A DNA stretch of 64,000 nucleotides from Ephydatia muelleri (GCA_013339895.1 JABACO010000009.1:2601113-2665112); one strand, 5' to 3'; shown: positions 32,190 through 43,887, numbered from the stretch's first letter. Notes: generated by a model not told the origin, from the letters alone. Numbers and translations are program-made.

Positions 32190-32345
32190 GATAGATCGAG
32201 GGGGGTCACCCTATCCCAAGTTGGGTCATTCCAGGACCCCGGTCACTTTATCCTAGGATCATGCAGTGACCGGGGGTCACTGGATCCTACGATACCGTGA
32301 CCGGAGAGTCACCGAAAAGGGGGGTCACCCAATCCTTCGACACCG
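32190..32345. repeat. Cluster of GGTCAC/GTGACC motifs
   Basis: Within about 150 bases there are seven or eight copies of GGTCAC or its complement in both orientations, embedded in GGGGGTCACC- and GGATCCT-type contexts. This could be a short decayed inverted-repeat element or a cluster of nuclear-receptor-like half sites. Confidence 0.6.
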
Positions 32346-32774
32346 GTACAAGAAGAGATGACGCTCAAGCACACAAATCATACAGTAGATGTGATTACTC
32401 ACCTGTACATCTATGGAGAAGACACCTTGCCAGATATTGACAGATCCTAAAACTTTAGTATTGCAGTGGATAATAATGGCTACTAGCTACCTGCACTTGA
32501 GATGACTATCGGTACATGAATGCAATTATGTTTTCGTCGGGCCTCATGCATTATATGATAACATCCAATTGATGATGGATCATCACCTGCCATAACATTG
32601 CCAACTCCATTTCTGTTCTTATGGAATTAACTATTCTACAATTTATGTAAGTTGACTTTCACTGTACGTTCAAAGCCAAATTCTTATTTACACTAAGCTC
32701 ATTGGATCTAAACTAATGATAAGAACAATTGTTATGCATTGCAATATTTCATTCAACACCTCCTATGGCACTAC

Positions 32775-32944
32775 AAGTGTCACAAAGCCAAAAATCTAAA
32801 CGATTATTTTTTTGGACCAACATTTTTTATCTTTGTACAATCTAAACGATTATTTTTTTGGACCAACATTTTTTATCTTTGTACAAAGATAAAAAATGTT
32901 GGTCCAAAAAAATAATCGTTTAGATTTTTGGCTTTGTGACACTT
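32775..32944. mobile_element. Snap-back (fold-back) repeat with internal direct duplication
   Basis: The left arm AAGTGTCACAAAGCC at 32775-32789 and onward is the perfect reverse complement of the right arm ending GGCTTTGTGACACTT at 32944. An internal segment (AATCTAAACGATTATTTT to ATCTTTGTAC) is directly duplicated in the left half. The arms are about 58 bases and would form a strong hairpin. Confidence 0.9.
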
Positions 32945-32949
32945 TTAGT

Positions 32950-34009
32950 CCCTGTGCGTAGGAATTGGAATAGAGGGGGTGGGGTGGGGTGGTGGAGGGA
33001 TGAAATACAAAATCTGAAAGCTTGAAAAATTACCCATTGGCGCACTGCCCATACACAAGTATTATATTGTTAGAAGAAATTATAATTATACTGCTGACAT
33101 AAATTTCAATTGATTTTGAAGACAAGCAATACACGTGTATAGAATGTGCAACAGTTTTATGAGTGCCTAGACTAGAGCCCAATGGCAGACATATCACCAG
33201 CCATGTTTCCATTGCCATTTTGTCTAGGATCCCACCCCACACCACCCTACGTATCTTCAATTGCTTGTATTATAAGATGTAGCCATGTACAATTTTAAAC
33301 TCGTAATTAATTGAGTACATTACATAACACAAAGAAAAAATTCAATTGAGTTACTAACACAATTAGCCATTCAAGAAAAGATTAATTCCCTATCAAGAAC
33401 AAGCACTGTTTAACACTACAGGTATTTTCCCTGAATTTCAATGGGGTACAACATTGGCAAACAAATCCATCTACATTGTCAAATACGTGGCTGCATATTA
33501 AGTGTTGATTTTTGGCACTAATTGTGTTGTATCCATTGTAATAGTCAATGCTATTAAAATTTAGAGCTGAAATTATTTTGGGAATTCTGTTGTAGCAATT
33601 AATACGATAAAGAAGTAAGTTAAGGATGGGAATTGTGTTCAACCTGGAAGACGATCTTACATTTTAAATCATATTTTCAACAGTAAATTTATAATGCACG
33701 TCCTTCCCCATGCATAATGTATTGTGCTTTGTTGTCTGGGCTATCATATCAGACATGCACCACTGATTTAACAATAATTGCATGGTGTTATGTATAAACG
33801 TTATTCAAAATAATGGCAGGGTGGCATTGGTTTGAGAAATGCAAAGTAATCAGTCGTATCAAAATATTATTACAGACTGCAATTTGTTTAATGCTGCAAA
33901 TGACCAAATATGCAGTGACAGGTGGCTTTGGACGTAGCTTTTCATAGAAGATATTCAATGCATTCATGCATGCACACGTGTCACTTAAAATAATAACAAT
34001 ATGGAACTT
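32950..34009. other. AT-rich non-coding stretch
   Basis: No gene or repeat recognised, apart from a GGGGTGGGGTGG run at about 32976. Confidence 0.4.
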
Positions 34010-34560
34010 CTAAACGGTTAACTCTATCCACTTCCTATTTCATCATTTTGTCCTAAATCATGTTTCTATGTAAAAAATGTATTTTTGTGTCTTTCACAAG
34101 CACATTGCCGACGTTACGAGGTCTGATACCCATGGGGTTCAAAACAACAACATCTTTGATACCCCATGGGGTTAAAAACAACCACATCTTCAGGTAGGAG
34201 CGTTTAAATCGCTTCAAATTTGGCATTTACTGTCTCTATTGACTTGTTCTGTTCATTAATGTTTACTTGATCCGTTACGGAGATACAGGTGTGTAAAGTG
34301 TATCCACATTTCCTGCTCGATACGGATACGCGCCAATAATACGCAATAATTTGGGACAACAATGGCGCGTATCGAGCGGGAAATGTAACTTTCAGTGCAC
34401 AAGTGCATCTCCGTAACGGACCCCGATAAGTAAAAATTAACCAACAGAACAAAGTTCAATAGAGGCTTCTACCTGACGATGTGGCGGTTTTGAACCCCAT
34501 GGAGTATCGGACCTCGTAGCGTTGACACTGTGCTTGTGCAAGGTACCAAAATATATAGCA
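34010..34560. mobile_element. Palindromic fold-back element F1 (shortened)
   Basis: Two inverted arms face each other around about 34350. The left arm has CCGACGTTACGAGG, a CCCATGGGGTTCAAAA box, TTGTTCTGTTCATTAATG and CCGTTACGGAGATACA; the right arm repeats these in reverse order and complement. The core is CGATACGGATACGCGCCA against TGGCGCGTATCGAGCGGG. It is closest to element F4. The outer TGGGNCAGTT ends seen in F3 and F4 are missing. It is non-coding. Confidence 0.85.
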
Positions 34561-34599
34561 ATTTGGGTTATAAACATAAATCCATAATGATCAAAATCT

Positions 34600-35138
34600 C
34601 ATACAACGTTCCAATTATATACATGTGTCTTGTGTCTGTTTAGAATCATACATTGCATGTATCCATAAGCAGCAGTTCTTAGTATCAGTACATCAATGAT
34701 TCTGCTGGCATTTAGACCAAAATGCTGGCAGCTACAGAGCTGGATGCACAGTGGACTTGAATAGCAATACAATGGGGAAGAAAGTGATCTACAAAGGAAA
34801 TAATGGCTCAGCAAATGTGCAATTTAAGTAAGAATTTATATTTGTGGCTGTATTTAATTCCCTTTGTTCATGTAAGTACAATTGATAATTCAAGGGTATT
34901 CAATAAGGTCTAACTTCAGATTTGTGCCTGGTATATGAACTATTTTGCCTAGTTGTCCCCTCTATGTCACTATGACTGTATGTGGTCACTTAATATTAAT
35001 AGGTTGGCACATGTTTACAAATTATAAAGCCGGTAAAATGAGACAAACAAAACAAAAACAGCATGAGAGCTATATATAATTATGTACATATATAGAGCTA
35101 AACATAATTAAATAATAATTATACTTATTACCTCAGAA
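34600..35138. other. Non-coding stretch
   Basis: Nothing recognised. Confidence 0.35.
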
Positions 35139-35703
35139 ACAGGTGTTAAGCAAGGTGTTCCTGTACGTCCACTTCTAGTGTTGCAACAGTTAGTTTCAAC
35201 AATTGCAGAGGATGCTGATAGTGCATCGCTATTGTTTAAATGGTTCATCGATGTCAGTGTTGTTGCTGGCCCCACTGCCGCCATTGCTCGTGTTTTCGCC
35301 ATTATCCAAGACCGTGGACCACCACTTGGTCTTTACATCAAGTGTCAGTTTAAGTGATCTCAGTACCTTCCCAGATGAGATGAAGAGATCCAATGTGTCC
35401 CACTTCGAGATCTTGGGGGGCTCCCATAGGTGACCTAGTGTTCTGCGCAAAGTTTGTGGCCCAGAGGCGGTCCAAGTTACTCCAGCAGTTGGAAGCTGTG
35501 GGCTCTATTGACCCCCAGGTAGCCTTGCTTCGCCTTAGACAATGTGGGAGCTTTTGTAGACTGGTACACCTATCAAGAAGTACTCCACATTCCCTGTAGT
35601 TAAGGAGGCCTTTGCTCTGTTTGACGATTGCGTGTAGCGATGCTTCTCAGAATGTACTGGATGCTTCTGCCTCCACCTGGTAGCAGGCACAACTGAATGT
35701 AAA

Positions 35704-35734
<31 letters not shown>

Positions 35735-36510
35735 TTAGGGCTTTGATGCCTATCTTGCCATTCCCCTGCAACATACATAGCTTCATTGAAATCTTCTGGC
35801 CTCTCCTCTTTGTCAGGTATGTATCTGTTCTCTTCAGTAGACTTTTACAACACCTTCAGTTTCCCTCACCCCTGAGTCGGTAGGCAATTCCCCTCTCTCG
35901 CAGAAGGTTTTATCTTTCAAGATTGAAGACCAACAGTTCAGTAACCTTTTTCACAGTGCAACCCTGACTGACAGGGCTCATCTTTAATCTATCTCTTCAC
36001 CTTATGCTTCTGCCTGGGTGTCTGTTACTCCCTCCCTCGACTCAACCTCCACTTGGAGCCCGCAGAATTTCAAGTGGCACTAAAGTGGTGGTTGGGTATC
36101 CTGGTGGTCCAAGGCCAAAGTTGCCCTCACTGTCCACCTATTGCATTGGATGACTTTGGCCATCACTCCCTCAGTTGTAAGTATGGAGGGGATGTGGTTG
36201 TGTGCCATAAAAAGCTCCGGGATGTTTTTTTAGTTATCTGCCAACGTGCTTGCCTGGGTCCAGGTATGGAGATGGGCTGCGGAGCTGAGTACACCAATTC
36301 ACAATCCTGCCTTGCAAACGCTTACCCCTAACTAGGATCTTGGCAAATCCGCTGCCTCTGACTAGTCTGTCACATCCACGCTACATCTAAGTGTCTTGCT
36401 AGAAGTGAGCATGATGGCAGGTTCGGCAGCCCTTGTGGCCGAGAACAGAAAGCACAAGTATAATGACAGGACTAATACTAGCGTTCGGTGCAGAATGGAA
36501 AACTGTTAAT
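35139..36510 (+). mobile_element. LINE relic (reverse transcriptase and C-terminal part)
   Basis: Decayed non-LTR retrotransposon read in several frames. Pieces in order: GVKQGVP-type RT motif near 35140-35165, a KWFIDVS stretch at the catalytic YxDD position (about 35238-35262) with the aspartates changed, LGAPIGD-like region then AKFVAQRRSKLLQQLEAVGS (about 35445-35505) and DPQVALLRLRQCGSFCRLVH (about 35509-35570). After a G-run interruption come CPHCP, then LDDFGHHSLSCKYGGDVVVC (about 36145-36210), and AENRKHKYNDR (about 36432-36464). This is a LINE group common in sponges and corals. It has no ends and no intact frame. Confidence 0.8.
35704..35734. repeat. Poly-G run of about 29 bases
   Basis: An uninterrupted G homopolymer inside the LINE relic. 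The length is probably unreliable in the assembly. Confidence 0.9.
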
Positions 36511-36780
36511 ATCTAAAGCAAGGTGCTTTCAACACCCATAAAGTCCAAATGGAGGGTAGGATGGATCAGAACCTAGAATTAGATCATGGGTGAGCTTTCT
36601 GGAAACCAGCTGCAGGTGAACTACAGCAGGGAGCACTGTGCCTCTACCTGCTCTGCCTCATGTTCCAGATGTAGAAGACTAGCATGAGAAGGAGGGACCT
36701 CATGATAATGCACACCAACAAGACATTGAAGAGGAGAAACACATAAAGAACAATATGATTCAAATGATCCATTGCAGCTA

Positions 36781-38290
36781 AAACTGGGGGACGAAATAAT
36801 AAAATGGACTGTGTTAGATGATGGGTTGACTGTGAATCAACCGTCCAAGGATGGATTTACATGTTTGTTTACCTCACAACATACATCCTTTTTCTGAGTA
36901 TGAGTGTCTCCAATGTATGGACATTTTACTTTTGGTCAAGTTTAGCTGGACGAAACAATATTAGAGACTTGTGGAACTTCAAAATCTCAGTTTTTGCCAG
37001 CCACTGGAATTTTTTTACAAAGATTTGGATTGTCACGTGATGGCTTTTTATACTGGAAGAAATATCAGAAACCTTGGCCACCTGCAGTGAATGAACACAC
37101 TGGGATGCTGTCAGAGGTTCCTATGACACAGCAAGGATGTAGAATGTGAATCCTGGAACATAAATGGTGGTGGATGAAAGCATGGGAAAGTAGATTCCCA
37201 TGTTTGAAGGCACACCTGAGGGCATTCACATCTCTGACCAAAATAATTTGGAAGCCCTGTGGGGTTGGCATCGAGTACAAGGATGTGGCTGATGTCAATA
37301 CTGGAATTATACTGTTTATTGAAATCCAGGAAGGTGCGGAGCACGTGGCAAGTAAGAAATACTGTGATAAGTATCCTAAACCTGTGACTTGAAATCTCAG
37401 GCTAACAGAATTCCTCCATGGTAAAGGCCATATTATATATGGGGACAGCTACTTTGCCTCTTTTCAAACTGCAAGAGCAATGCTTGCGCATGGTACCTAT
37501 TTCACGGGTTTAGTAAAGAATGCAAAAGGTTTCCAAAAGAAGTTTCTGAATGATGTGGGTTGGTCTCTGATAGCCCAGCGAGGTGATACTATCACTACCT
37601 GCCATGCATTCGTCATGAATCTAAAGGTGAGAAAAATATATGGCCATACAGTGATGTATGCTAAATGAGGGAACTGGTGAAAGTTAAGTTATAGTTCCTA
37701 GAACACAGGCAATTAAGAGTTATTTTGATGCGGCATGCATCATTGATGTGTATAATCATATATGACAATGATCTTTACATTAGAGGATTCTGTTGATACC
37801 AATGATTGATGGTTCCAATGTTTCTGCACTGTATTGGGCTTGATTGAAGTAGATGCTTACAAAGCATATTGCTGTTTCGATCAATACTCTTTAATGCAGT
37901 TAACAAGAAGTTTCTTGACTCCCTAGTTATGCATTTGCTGTCAAAAAATCAGCAAGGGGCTCCTGTGAAGACGGCATATACAACATAAAGAAGTTTGGAG
38001 TCAATGGATGAAGAAGAAGAAGATTAGGAGGTTGAAACTTATGATGTGCTCCCATTGAGCCAATACATAGCTGAAGTAAGACAATGAGGTCATATGTCGA
38101 AACACCAGAGAATGCATGATAGTGCAGCAAGGTATAGAATATGTCCAAAGCGTGCACCAGTGGCAAATTATGTTTGCGTGAAGTGCTGTAACAGGCAATG
38201 GAACAAGCCATTTGCTTTTTGTGGCCCAAAATCTGGTAGAGCTTGTATACAGATTCATCAGATGAATCCACTATGTAACTGCTTGAACCT
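36781..38290 (+). pseudogene. piggyBac-like transposase relic
   Basis: Read mostly in one frame from about 37160. It has IIWKPCGVGIEYKDVADVNT (about 37239-37300) then GIILFIEIQEG, LRLTEFLHGKGHIIYGDSYF (about 37399-37458) with the aspartate of GDS, and TYFTGLVKNAKGFQKKFLND. A Cys-rich tail (about 38110-38280: YRICPKR, NYVCVKCCNRQWNKP) matches the zinc-binding C-terminal domain. This order fits the piggyBac/PGBD-like DDE_Tnp_1_7 family. Several stops and frame changes make it inactive. TTAA-flanked ends were not found. Confidence 0.75.
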
Positions 38291-38773
38291 TAATGTAACT
38301 GCTTTGAACTTACATGTACGTCTTTTAGTAATTAGTAGTGATTAACTCTTTTATAATCTACACAAGCTCTGGACCGTATGTACACCTTTAGGCATATGAT
38401 GCTAGGTTTACCTAACAAAAACGTTAGGTGACTCTCGGCACATATAGCTAGGTTAAGCCAACTGAAGAACATGAAGGTGGCCTGTGATTTGTGTTGTTAA
38501 GCCTGGCAGCTAGGCGTGAGGCAAGGCGAGAGAGATGTACTCTGGCTTCAGCTCCCCAGCATCCATAGGTTTCAACAGCCAATGGTATGCATGTCCAACC
38601 AAGCTCTGAGTCATTGGAAGCATGTTTTCTTTGTTATTATAAGTTGTAAAAACAAATTGCACAAACACAAATACCATTAATTCATTGGTAATCGGAGAAA
38701 AGACACATAGATCAGTAAATTTGCCAGTACTGAGTAGAAATATAACCTGACTTTTCAACATGTAAATATGCAG

Positions 38774-38896
38774 ATGTAGACATGTGTGCTCTGGGTATAA
38801 GTGGATGCTCTCAGATATGTAACAATACCTATGGAAGCTATATGTGCAGTTGCTACTCTGGAAATCAAATCTCTTCTGATAACAGAACTTGTGTGG
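38774..38896 (+). CDS. EGF-like domain exon (intact)
   Basis: A 123-base exon with phase 1 at both ends, between ATATGCAG and TGTGTGG|GTAAG. The peptide runs DVDMCALGISGCSQICNNTY, then GSYMCSCYSG and DNRTCV, with six cysteines in EGF spacing. D.D.C and the Asn/Tyr pattern suggest a calcium-binding EGF. It is one module of a larger extracellular or membrane protein whose other exons are only partly visible to the right. Preceding exons are not found. Confidence 0.75.
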
Positions 38897-39166
38897 GTAA
38901 GAAGGCATGCAGTCAGCACATAGCACTATAACCTTACAAGTTATGACACTTTTGTATGGCACCAATGTACATGTTTCATTTTTGTAACTTTTTTGGACAA
39001 GACAGTGAAATTTGACATTCGATTTGGCTTCGCTGAGTTGCATTTGTCGACACCCTAAACTCTAAGGGCCTCATCCGAATTACCTATTAAACATAGCTCC
39101 AGCTAGTTTAGCATTATTGATAAAACTGTTCCTTTACTTTTGTGTGCACAACCTCCCACTACACAG

Positions 39167-39291
39167 ACCGCGATGAATGTGCTTTGGGTATTAGTGGATG
39201 CTCTCAGATATGTACCCCAATACCTATGGAAGCTATATGTGCAGTTGCTACTCTGGATATCAAATCTCTTCTGATAGCAGATCTTGTGTGG
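39167..39291 (+). pseudogene. EGF-like exon, second copy with frame break
   Basis: Nearly identical to the exon at 38774-38896 and with the same splice-site context, but two bases longer (TGTACCCCAATACC against TGTAACAATACC). The frame is lost after the third cysteine. It starts RDECALGISGCSQIC. The flanking intron sequence is also duplicated, so this is a recent tandem duplication. Confidence 0.75.
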
Positions 39292-39861
39292 GTAAGTAAA
39301 CATCAACATAATAATTGTACAAATCTATGAGACACAATACTAATAGAAACATAAACATTTCATCCATAACTAGTGAACAGACTTGTCTAAGACAGAGTTC
39401 CTCTTTAGATGGCAACAGATGTAGGAACACAAAAGAAAAAAAATGAGTTCAGTACTAGTTCATCTACTACAGAGGGTGATTGCATTCTGTCTGGCTGTCT
39501 GGATTCCACAAACTCCAGCAGTCTCTATTGTTGCAGGCCGGTGTAGAAATATATCAGTGGCAGTACTTGATTCTGTTTGTTTGGCAATAACTCTAGCTGC
39601 AGTTGCAGCAAGCCAAGCATAAGAAAAATTATTTGAGCACTCCTGTGGTACAAGGTTACTTCACTCACACTCGAAAGGAATACGTCATAGAGCTCAATAT
39701 TTGAATTTTGATAATGTGTGCCTGTGCACATCTGCAGGTCACTATTCTGATGATATCTGGTGGTCTAGGCTTCACAGTTCCATTCGTGTCCACTAGACAG
39801 AATTTCTACATACATAGATCTGTACCGTGGATGTCTTGTGATGGAAGCAATACTGATGGGT

Positions 39862-39900
39862 GGGGGGGGGGGGGGGGAGGGGGGGGGGGAAAGGGAGGGG
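39862..39900. repeat. G-rich run
   Basis: Long G tract broken by single A bases, G-quadruplex prone. The length is uncertain in assembly. Confidence 0.85.
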
Positions 39901-40439
39901 GAATCAATGGGCACCTTTAGGGACCAGGCAGATAGAGATTGATCTACACCGAAAACAATTAGTGGACACAAATGGTGCTGACAGCAATGAGGCCAAGTTG
40001 GCTGAAGGTGCCAACGACACTGCACTCTGAATGCCTAGACCACCAAATATCATCCCGAGAGTGGCCTGCAGACTTGCGGTCCAGGTTACTTTCTGTCCTT
40101 GAGCTCTGTGAGATATGCCATTAGGCTAAGGTGATAGGAAGCACCGTGAAGTTCAAGGGATGTGCAACAACTTAGGAATGGCTGGAGTGATGGGAGCAGA
40201 AGGCAGGCATCACAGCTTGACAAGTGATCTAGTATCTTGCATAGGAATTCACATCGAGCCTTGCACTAATGGATAGTGGAAATTGAATCGATGTCCACCA
40301 ACTAGTGCACTTTGAAGGATTGCTTTAGAGCACTCACCCTAGATTAAGCAGACTAGATAGATGAAATAGATTGTAATCTTTTGAACTAATAATCTGAGGA
40401 TTTAGTACAACTATTGCATATGTTGCATGCACAACTTCC

Positions 40440-40545
40440 AACAACATAGATACAGAGTAACGTGCTTTCAGTACCTACATGGATGCTCTCAGATATGCAC
40501 CAATATGTGTAGAAGCCATGTGATAGTGGCTAATGTGAAAACCGA
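40440..40545 (+). pseudogene. EGF-like exon, third decayed copy
   Basis: ATAGATACAGAGTAACGTGC, followed by TGGATGCTCTCAGATATGCA, clearly derives from the same exon but has a stop and lost cysteines. It is in the same orientation as the other two. Confidence 0.6.
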
Positions 40546-40639
40546 GCATCTAATAATGAAAATGTGCGATCGCATTACGTGGGCATGCACACTCCAGGAT
40601 TTGAAGATACAAGTAAATGCTTTTGAAGTTCTGAGCCTT

Positions 40640-41290
40640 TCAATTTCATAGTGAATCACACAACATTTAATTTTGAGAAAGAACCAATATACCTAATTGC
40701 TATAGAACATGAAACGTACCATTATACTATTATACTGCATAGATACAAACAACAAAAAATACATAATAAGTAACTTTCAATTGCTGCAATTGTATGGCAC
40801 AAACAACATTGGCGAATGCTCTATATAGTAATCAATTTGATTTGCTCATAAAACCTACATGTATGGATGTTGGACTGTCTTTGAATTGTCCACATGACAT
40901 TCATGTACACATTTTCAAGAGACAGCGTTGGTCCTTGAATAAAGATCATACTGGTGCCCCATTATAAGTGTCAAATGGACATGCCTTTTGCCTCGATCAT
41001 CAGACTATGAATCGAGGGCATACACACAATGTATCATGTCATTTTCATTTTCTCTCAGTTTTGTGCTTCCCTTGTTTTTTTTTTGTTTGATTTTTTGTCC
41101 TTGTGCAATTAGTACTTTTTAATAGCAGGACCTTGGCTGCGTAAATGTTTCTTTAGCTTGCCAATTAATCCAACTGTAATACTCCCCATTATTATTAGGT
41201 TGTAACCTCTTTTTAGTTTAAATTATGCATGCAAGTGGTGTTACTTTGAACTGCCAAAATGTTTAGTTATTTAAACAACACTGCCTTCAT
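40640..41290. other. AT-rich probable intron
   Basis: No gene recognised. It lies between the third EGF relic and the possible membrane exon. Confidence 0.35.
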
Positions 41291-41321
41291 ATGTATCCAA
41301 TACGTATTTTACATTCCACAG

Positions 41322-41460
41322 ATGTTCCCTCTGGTGCTGTAATCAGCTCAACTTCCACAGTGATAGCAATGAGCATGTTGGTGCTGCTGTTTGTGGCATA
41401 ACCATTTGCTCCTTTATCATAATCATCCTTGGTTATAAATTGCTGACAAAAAAGCCATGA
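41322..41460 (+). other. Possible membrane-anchor last exon of the EGF gene
   Basis: After TACATTCCACAG the phase-1 frame reads DVPSGAVISSTSTVIAMSML and ends at a TAA at 41399-41401, giving a short hydrophobic end. A neighbouring frame reads GAAVCGITICSFIIIILGYK then LLTKKP and stop, a more convincing transmembrane helix with a basic tail. Either the exon carries a frame break or its acceptor is further in. The splice phase fits the EGF exons. Confidence 0.4.
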
Positions 41461-41503
41461 CTTACAAACGAATCCACAAGGTATATATAGTACAGGCATC
41501 AAT

Positions 41504-42261
41504 TGGGTCAGTTTCCGAGAAAATGAAAAGTGGCTATATACATAAAAAGTTATAAAAATGCTTCACGTTTGAATCGCTAAAACTCCATAACGGTTTAAGC
41601 AATCCACTTCCTATTTCGAACACTTCTTGCCACACCACTTCTCTCTACGAAATTCGATTTTGGTGTCTTACCCTTGCTCCTTACCGACGTTACAAGGCAA
41701 TACTCCGAGGGGTTCAAAATCCAGGTAGCTCCCTGCAGGAATGTCCAAATCACTTCAAAATCGATATGCACGTAAAGGAGTCCTGTCACTATTGATTTCT
41801 GCAGATCGTTGATTTTTACCTCTTCCGTTATGGAGATACAGCAATGCAAAGTAAGTCCACGTTTCCCGCTCGAATCGCGCCTTTCTCAGTCCTTGAACCG
41901 CTTCCATTCTCCCGAGAAAGGCGCGATTCGAGCGGGAAACGTGGACTTTACTTTGCATTGCTGTATCTCCATAATGGATAAAGTATAAATAAATGATCTG
42001 CAGAAGTAAACAGTGACAGGACTCCTTTACGTGCATATCGATTTTGAAGTGATTTGGACATTCCTACAGGGAGCTACCTGGATTTTGAACCCCTCGGGGT
42101 ACTGTGCCTTGTAACGTCGGCAAGGAGCAAGGGTAAGACACCAAAATCGATTTTCGTAGAGAGAAGTGGTGTGGCAAGAAGTGTTCAAAATAGGAAGTTG
42201 ATAGCTTAAACCTTTACGGAGTTTTAGCGATTCAAACGTGAAGCATTTTTATAACTTTATA
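41504..42261. mobile_element. Palindromic fold-back element F2
   Basis: Starts TGGGTCAGTTTCCGAG. It has two near-perfect inverted arms of about 370 bases meeting at about 41900. Boxes in the arm: CGTTTGAATCGCTAAAACTC, CCGACGTTACAAGGC, GAGGGGTTCAAAATCCAG, CGTTATGGAGATACAGCAAT, and the core CCCGCTCGAATCGCGCCTTT. The right arm ends short, at the first base of F3, so its outer terminal repeat is missing. It is non-coding. Confidence 0.93.
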
Positions 42262-43071
42262 TGGGTCAGTTTCCGAGAAAATCAAAAATGTCTATATATA
42301 TAAAAAGTTATAAAAATGCTTCACGTTTGAATCGCTAAAACTCCGTAAAGGTTTAAGCTATCAACTTCCTATTTCGAACACCTCTTGCCACACCACTTCT
42401 CTCTACGAAAATCGATTTTGGTGTCTTACCCTTGCTCCTTGCCGACGTTACAAGGCACAGTACCACGAGGGGTTCAAAATCCAGGTGGCTCCCTGCAGGA
42501 ATGTCCAAATCACTTCAAAATCGATATGCACGTAAAGGAGTCCTGTCACTGTTTATTTCAACAGATCGTTGATTTTTACCTTATCCGTTATGGAGATACA
42601 GCAATGCAAAGTAAAGTCACGTTTCCCGCTCGAATCGCGCCTTTCTCAGTCCCACTCGGGAGAATGGAAGCGGTTCAAGGACTGAGAAAGGCGCGATTCG
42701 AGCGTGAAACGTGGACTTACTTTGCATTGCTGTATCTCCATAACGGGAGAGGTAAAAATCAACGATCTGCAGAAATCAATAGTGACAGGACTCCTTTACG
42801 TGCCTATCGATTTTGAAGTGATTTGGACATTCCTGCAGGGAGCTACCTGGATTTTGAACCCCTCGGGGTACTGTGCCTTGTAACGTCGGCAAGGAGCAAG
42901 GGTAAAGCACTAAAATATATTTTCGTAGAGAGAAGTGGTGTGGCACGAAGTGTTCGAAATAGGAAGTGGATTGCTTAAACCGTTATGGAGTTTTAGCGAT
43001 TCAAACGTGAAGCATTTTTATAACTTTTTATATATATATAGCCACTTTTCATTTTCTCGGAAACTGACCCA
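42262..43071. mobile_element. Palindromic fold-back element F3
   Basis: An 810-base palindrome from TGGGTCAGTTTCCGAG to CTCGGAAACTGACCCA, with TATA on each side as possible target duplication. The arms are very like those of F2. The loop at about 42645-42685 is the reverse complement of the F2 loop. Confidence 0.95.
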
Positions 43072-43075
43072 TATA

Positions 43076-43887
43076 TGGGACAGTTCACGAGAAAATTGCA
43101 CCACTCATATATTATAAAAATGTTATAAAAATGCATCACGTTTGCATCGCTATACGATTAACGCTATCGACATCCTATTTTCACCACTTCATACTACACC
43201 ATTTCTCTACAGTAAAATGCATTTTGGAGTCTTGGACTATATCCGTGCCGACGTTCCTACGTGCGATACCCCCTGGGGTTCAAAACTACCATATCTTCGT
43301 GTAGGAGCGGTCAAATCGCTTCAAATTCGTATGTAGGTAGAGAGGTCCTATACCTATCGATTTGTTCTGTTCGTTAATTTTTATGCCATCTGTTACGGAG
43401 GTACAGTTGAATAAACTACGTGCACGTTTTCCCGCTTGATTCGCGCCAATGTAATAATCCCCGCCTCCCCATACATTGAGCGGAGCGCAATTTGCCCAAA
43501 TCATTGGCGCGAAACGAGCGCGAAAATGTGCACGTAGTTTGTTCAACTGTATCTCCGTAACGGATTGCATAAAAATTAACGAACAGAACAAATAGATAGA
43601 TATAGGACCTCTCCACCTACAAACCGAATTTGAAGCGATTTGATTACTCCTACACGAAGATATGGTAGTTTTGAACCCCAGGGGGTATCGCACGTAGGAA
43701 CGTCGGCACGGATATAGTCCAAGACTCCAAAATGCATTTTACTGTAGAGAAATGGTGTAGTATGAAGTGGTGAAAATAGGATGTCGATAGCGTTAATCGT
43801 TGGGAAGTTATAGCGATGCAAACGTGATGCATTTTTATAACATTTTTATAATATATGAGTGGTGCAATTTTCTCGTGAACTGTCCCA
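43076..43887. mobile_element. Palindromic fold-back element F4
   Basis: An 812-base palindrome from TGGGACAGTTCACGAG to CTCGTGAACTGTCCCA, same architecture as F3 but a different subfamily that is closer to F1. It shares CCGACGTTCCTACG, the CCCCCTGGGGTTCAAAA box, TTGTTCTGTTCGTTAATTTT and GTTACGGAGGTACA. The core is TTCGCGCCAATG against CATTGGCGCGAA. It is separated from F3 by only four bases. Confidence 0.95.

Noticed and set aside
41595-42816. Open frames of 84-143 codons within the palindromes
   Set aside because: They occur in mirrored pairs in the two arms, lack any domain and change between copies; the palindromes are non-coding.
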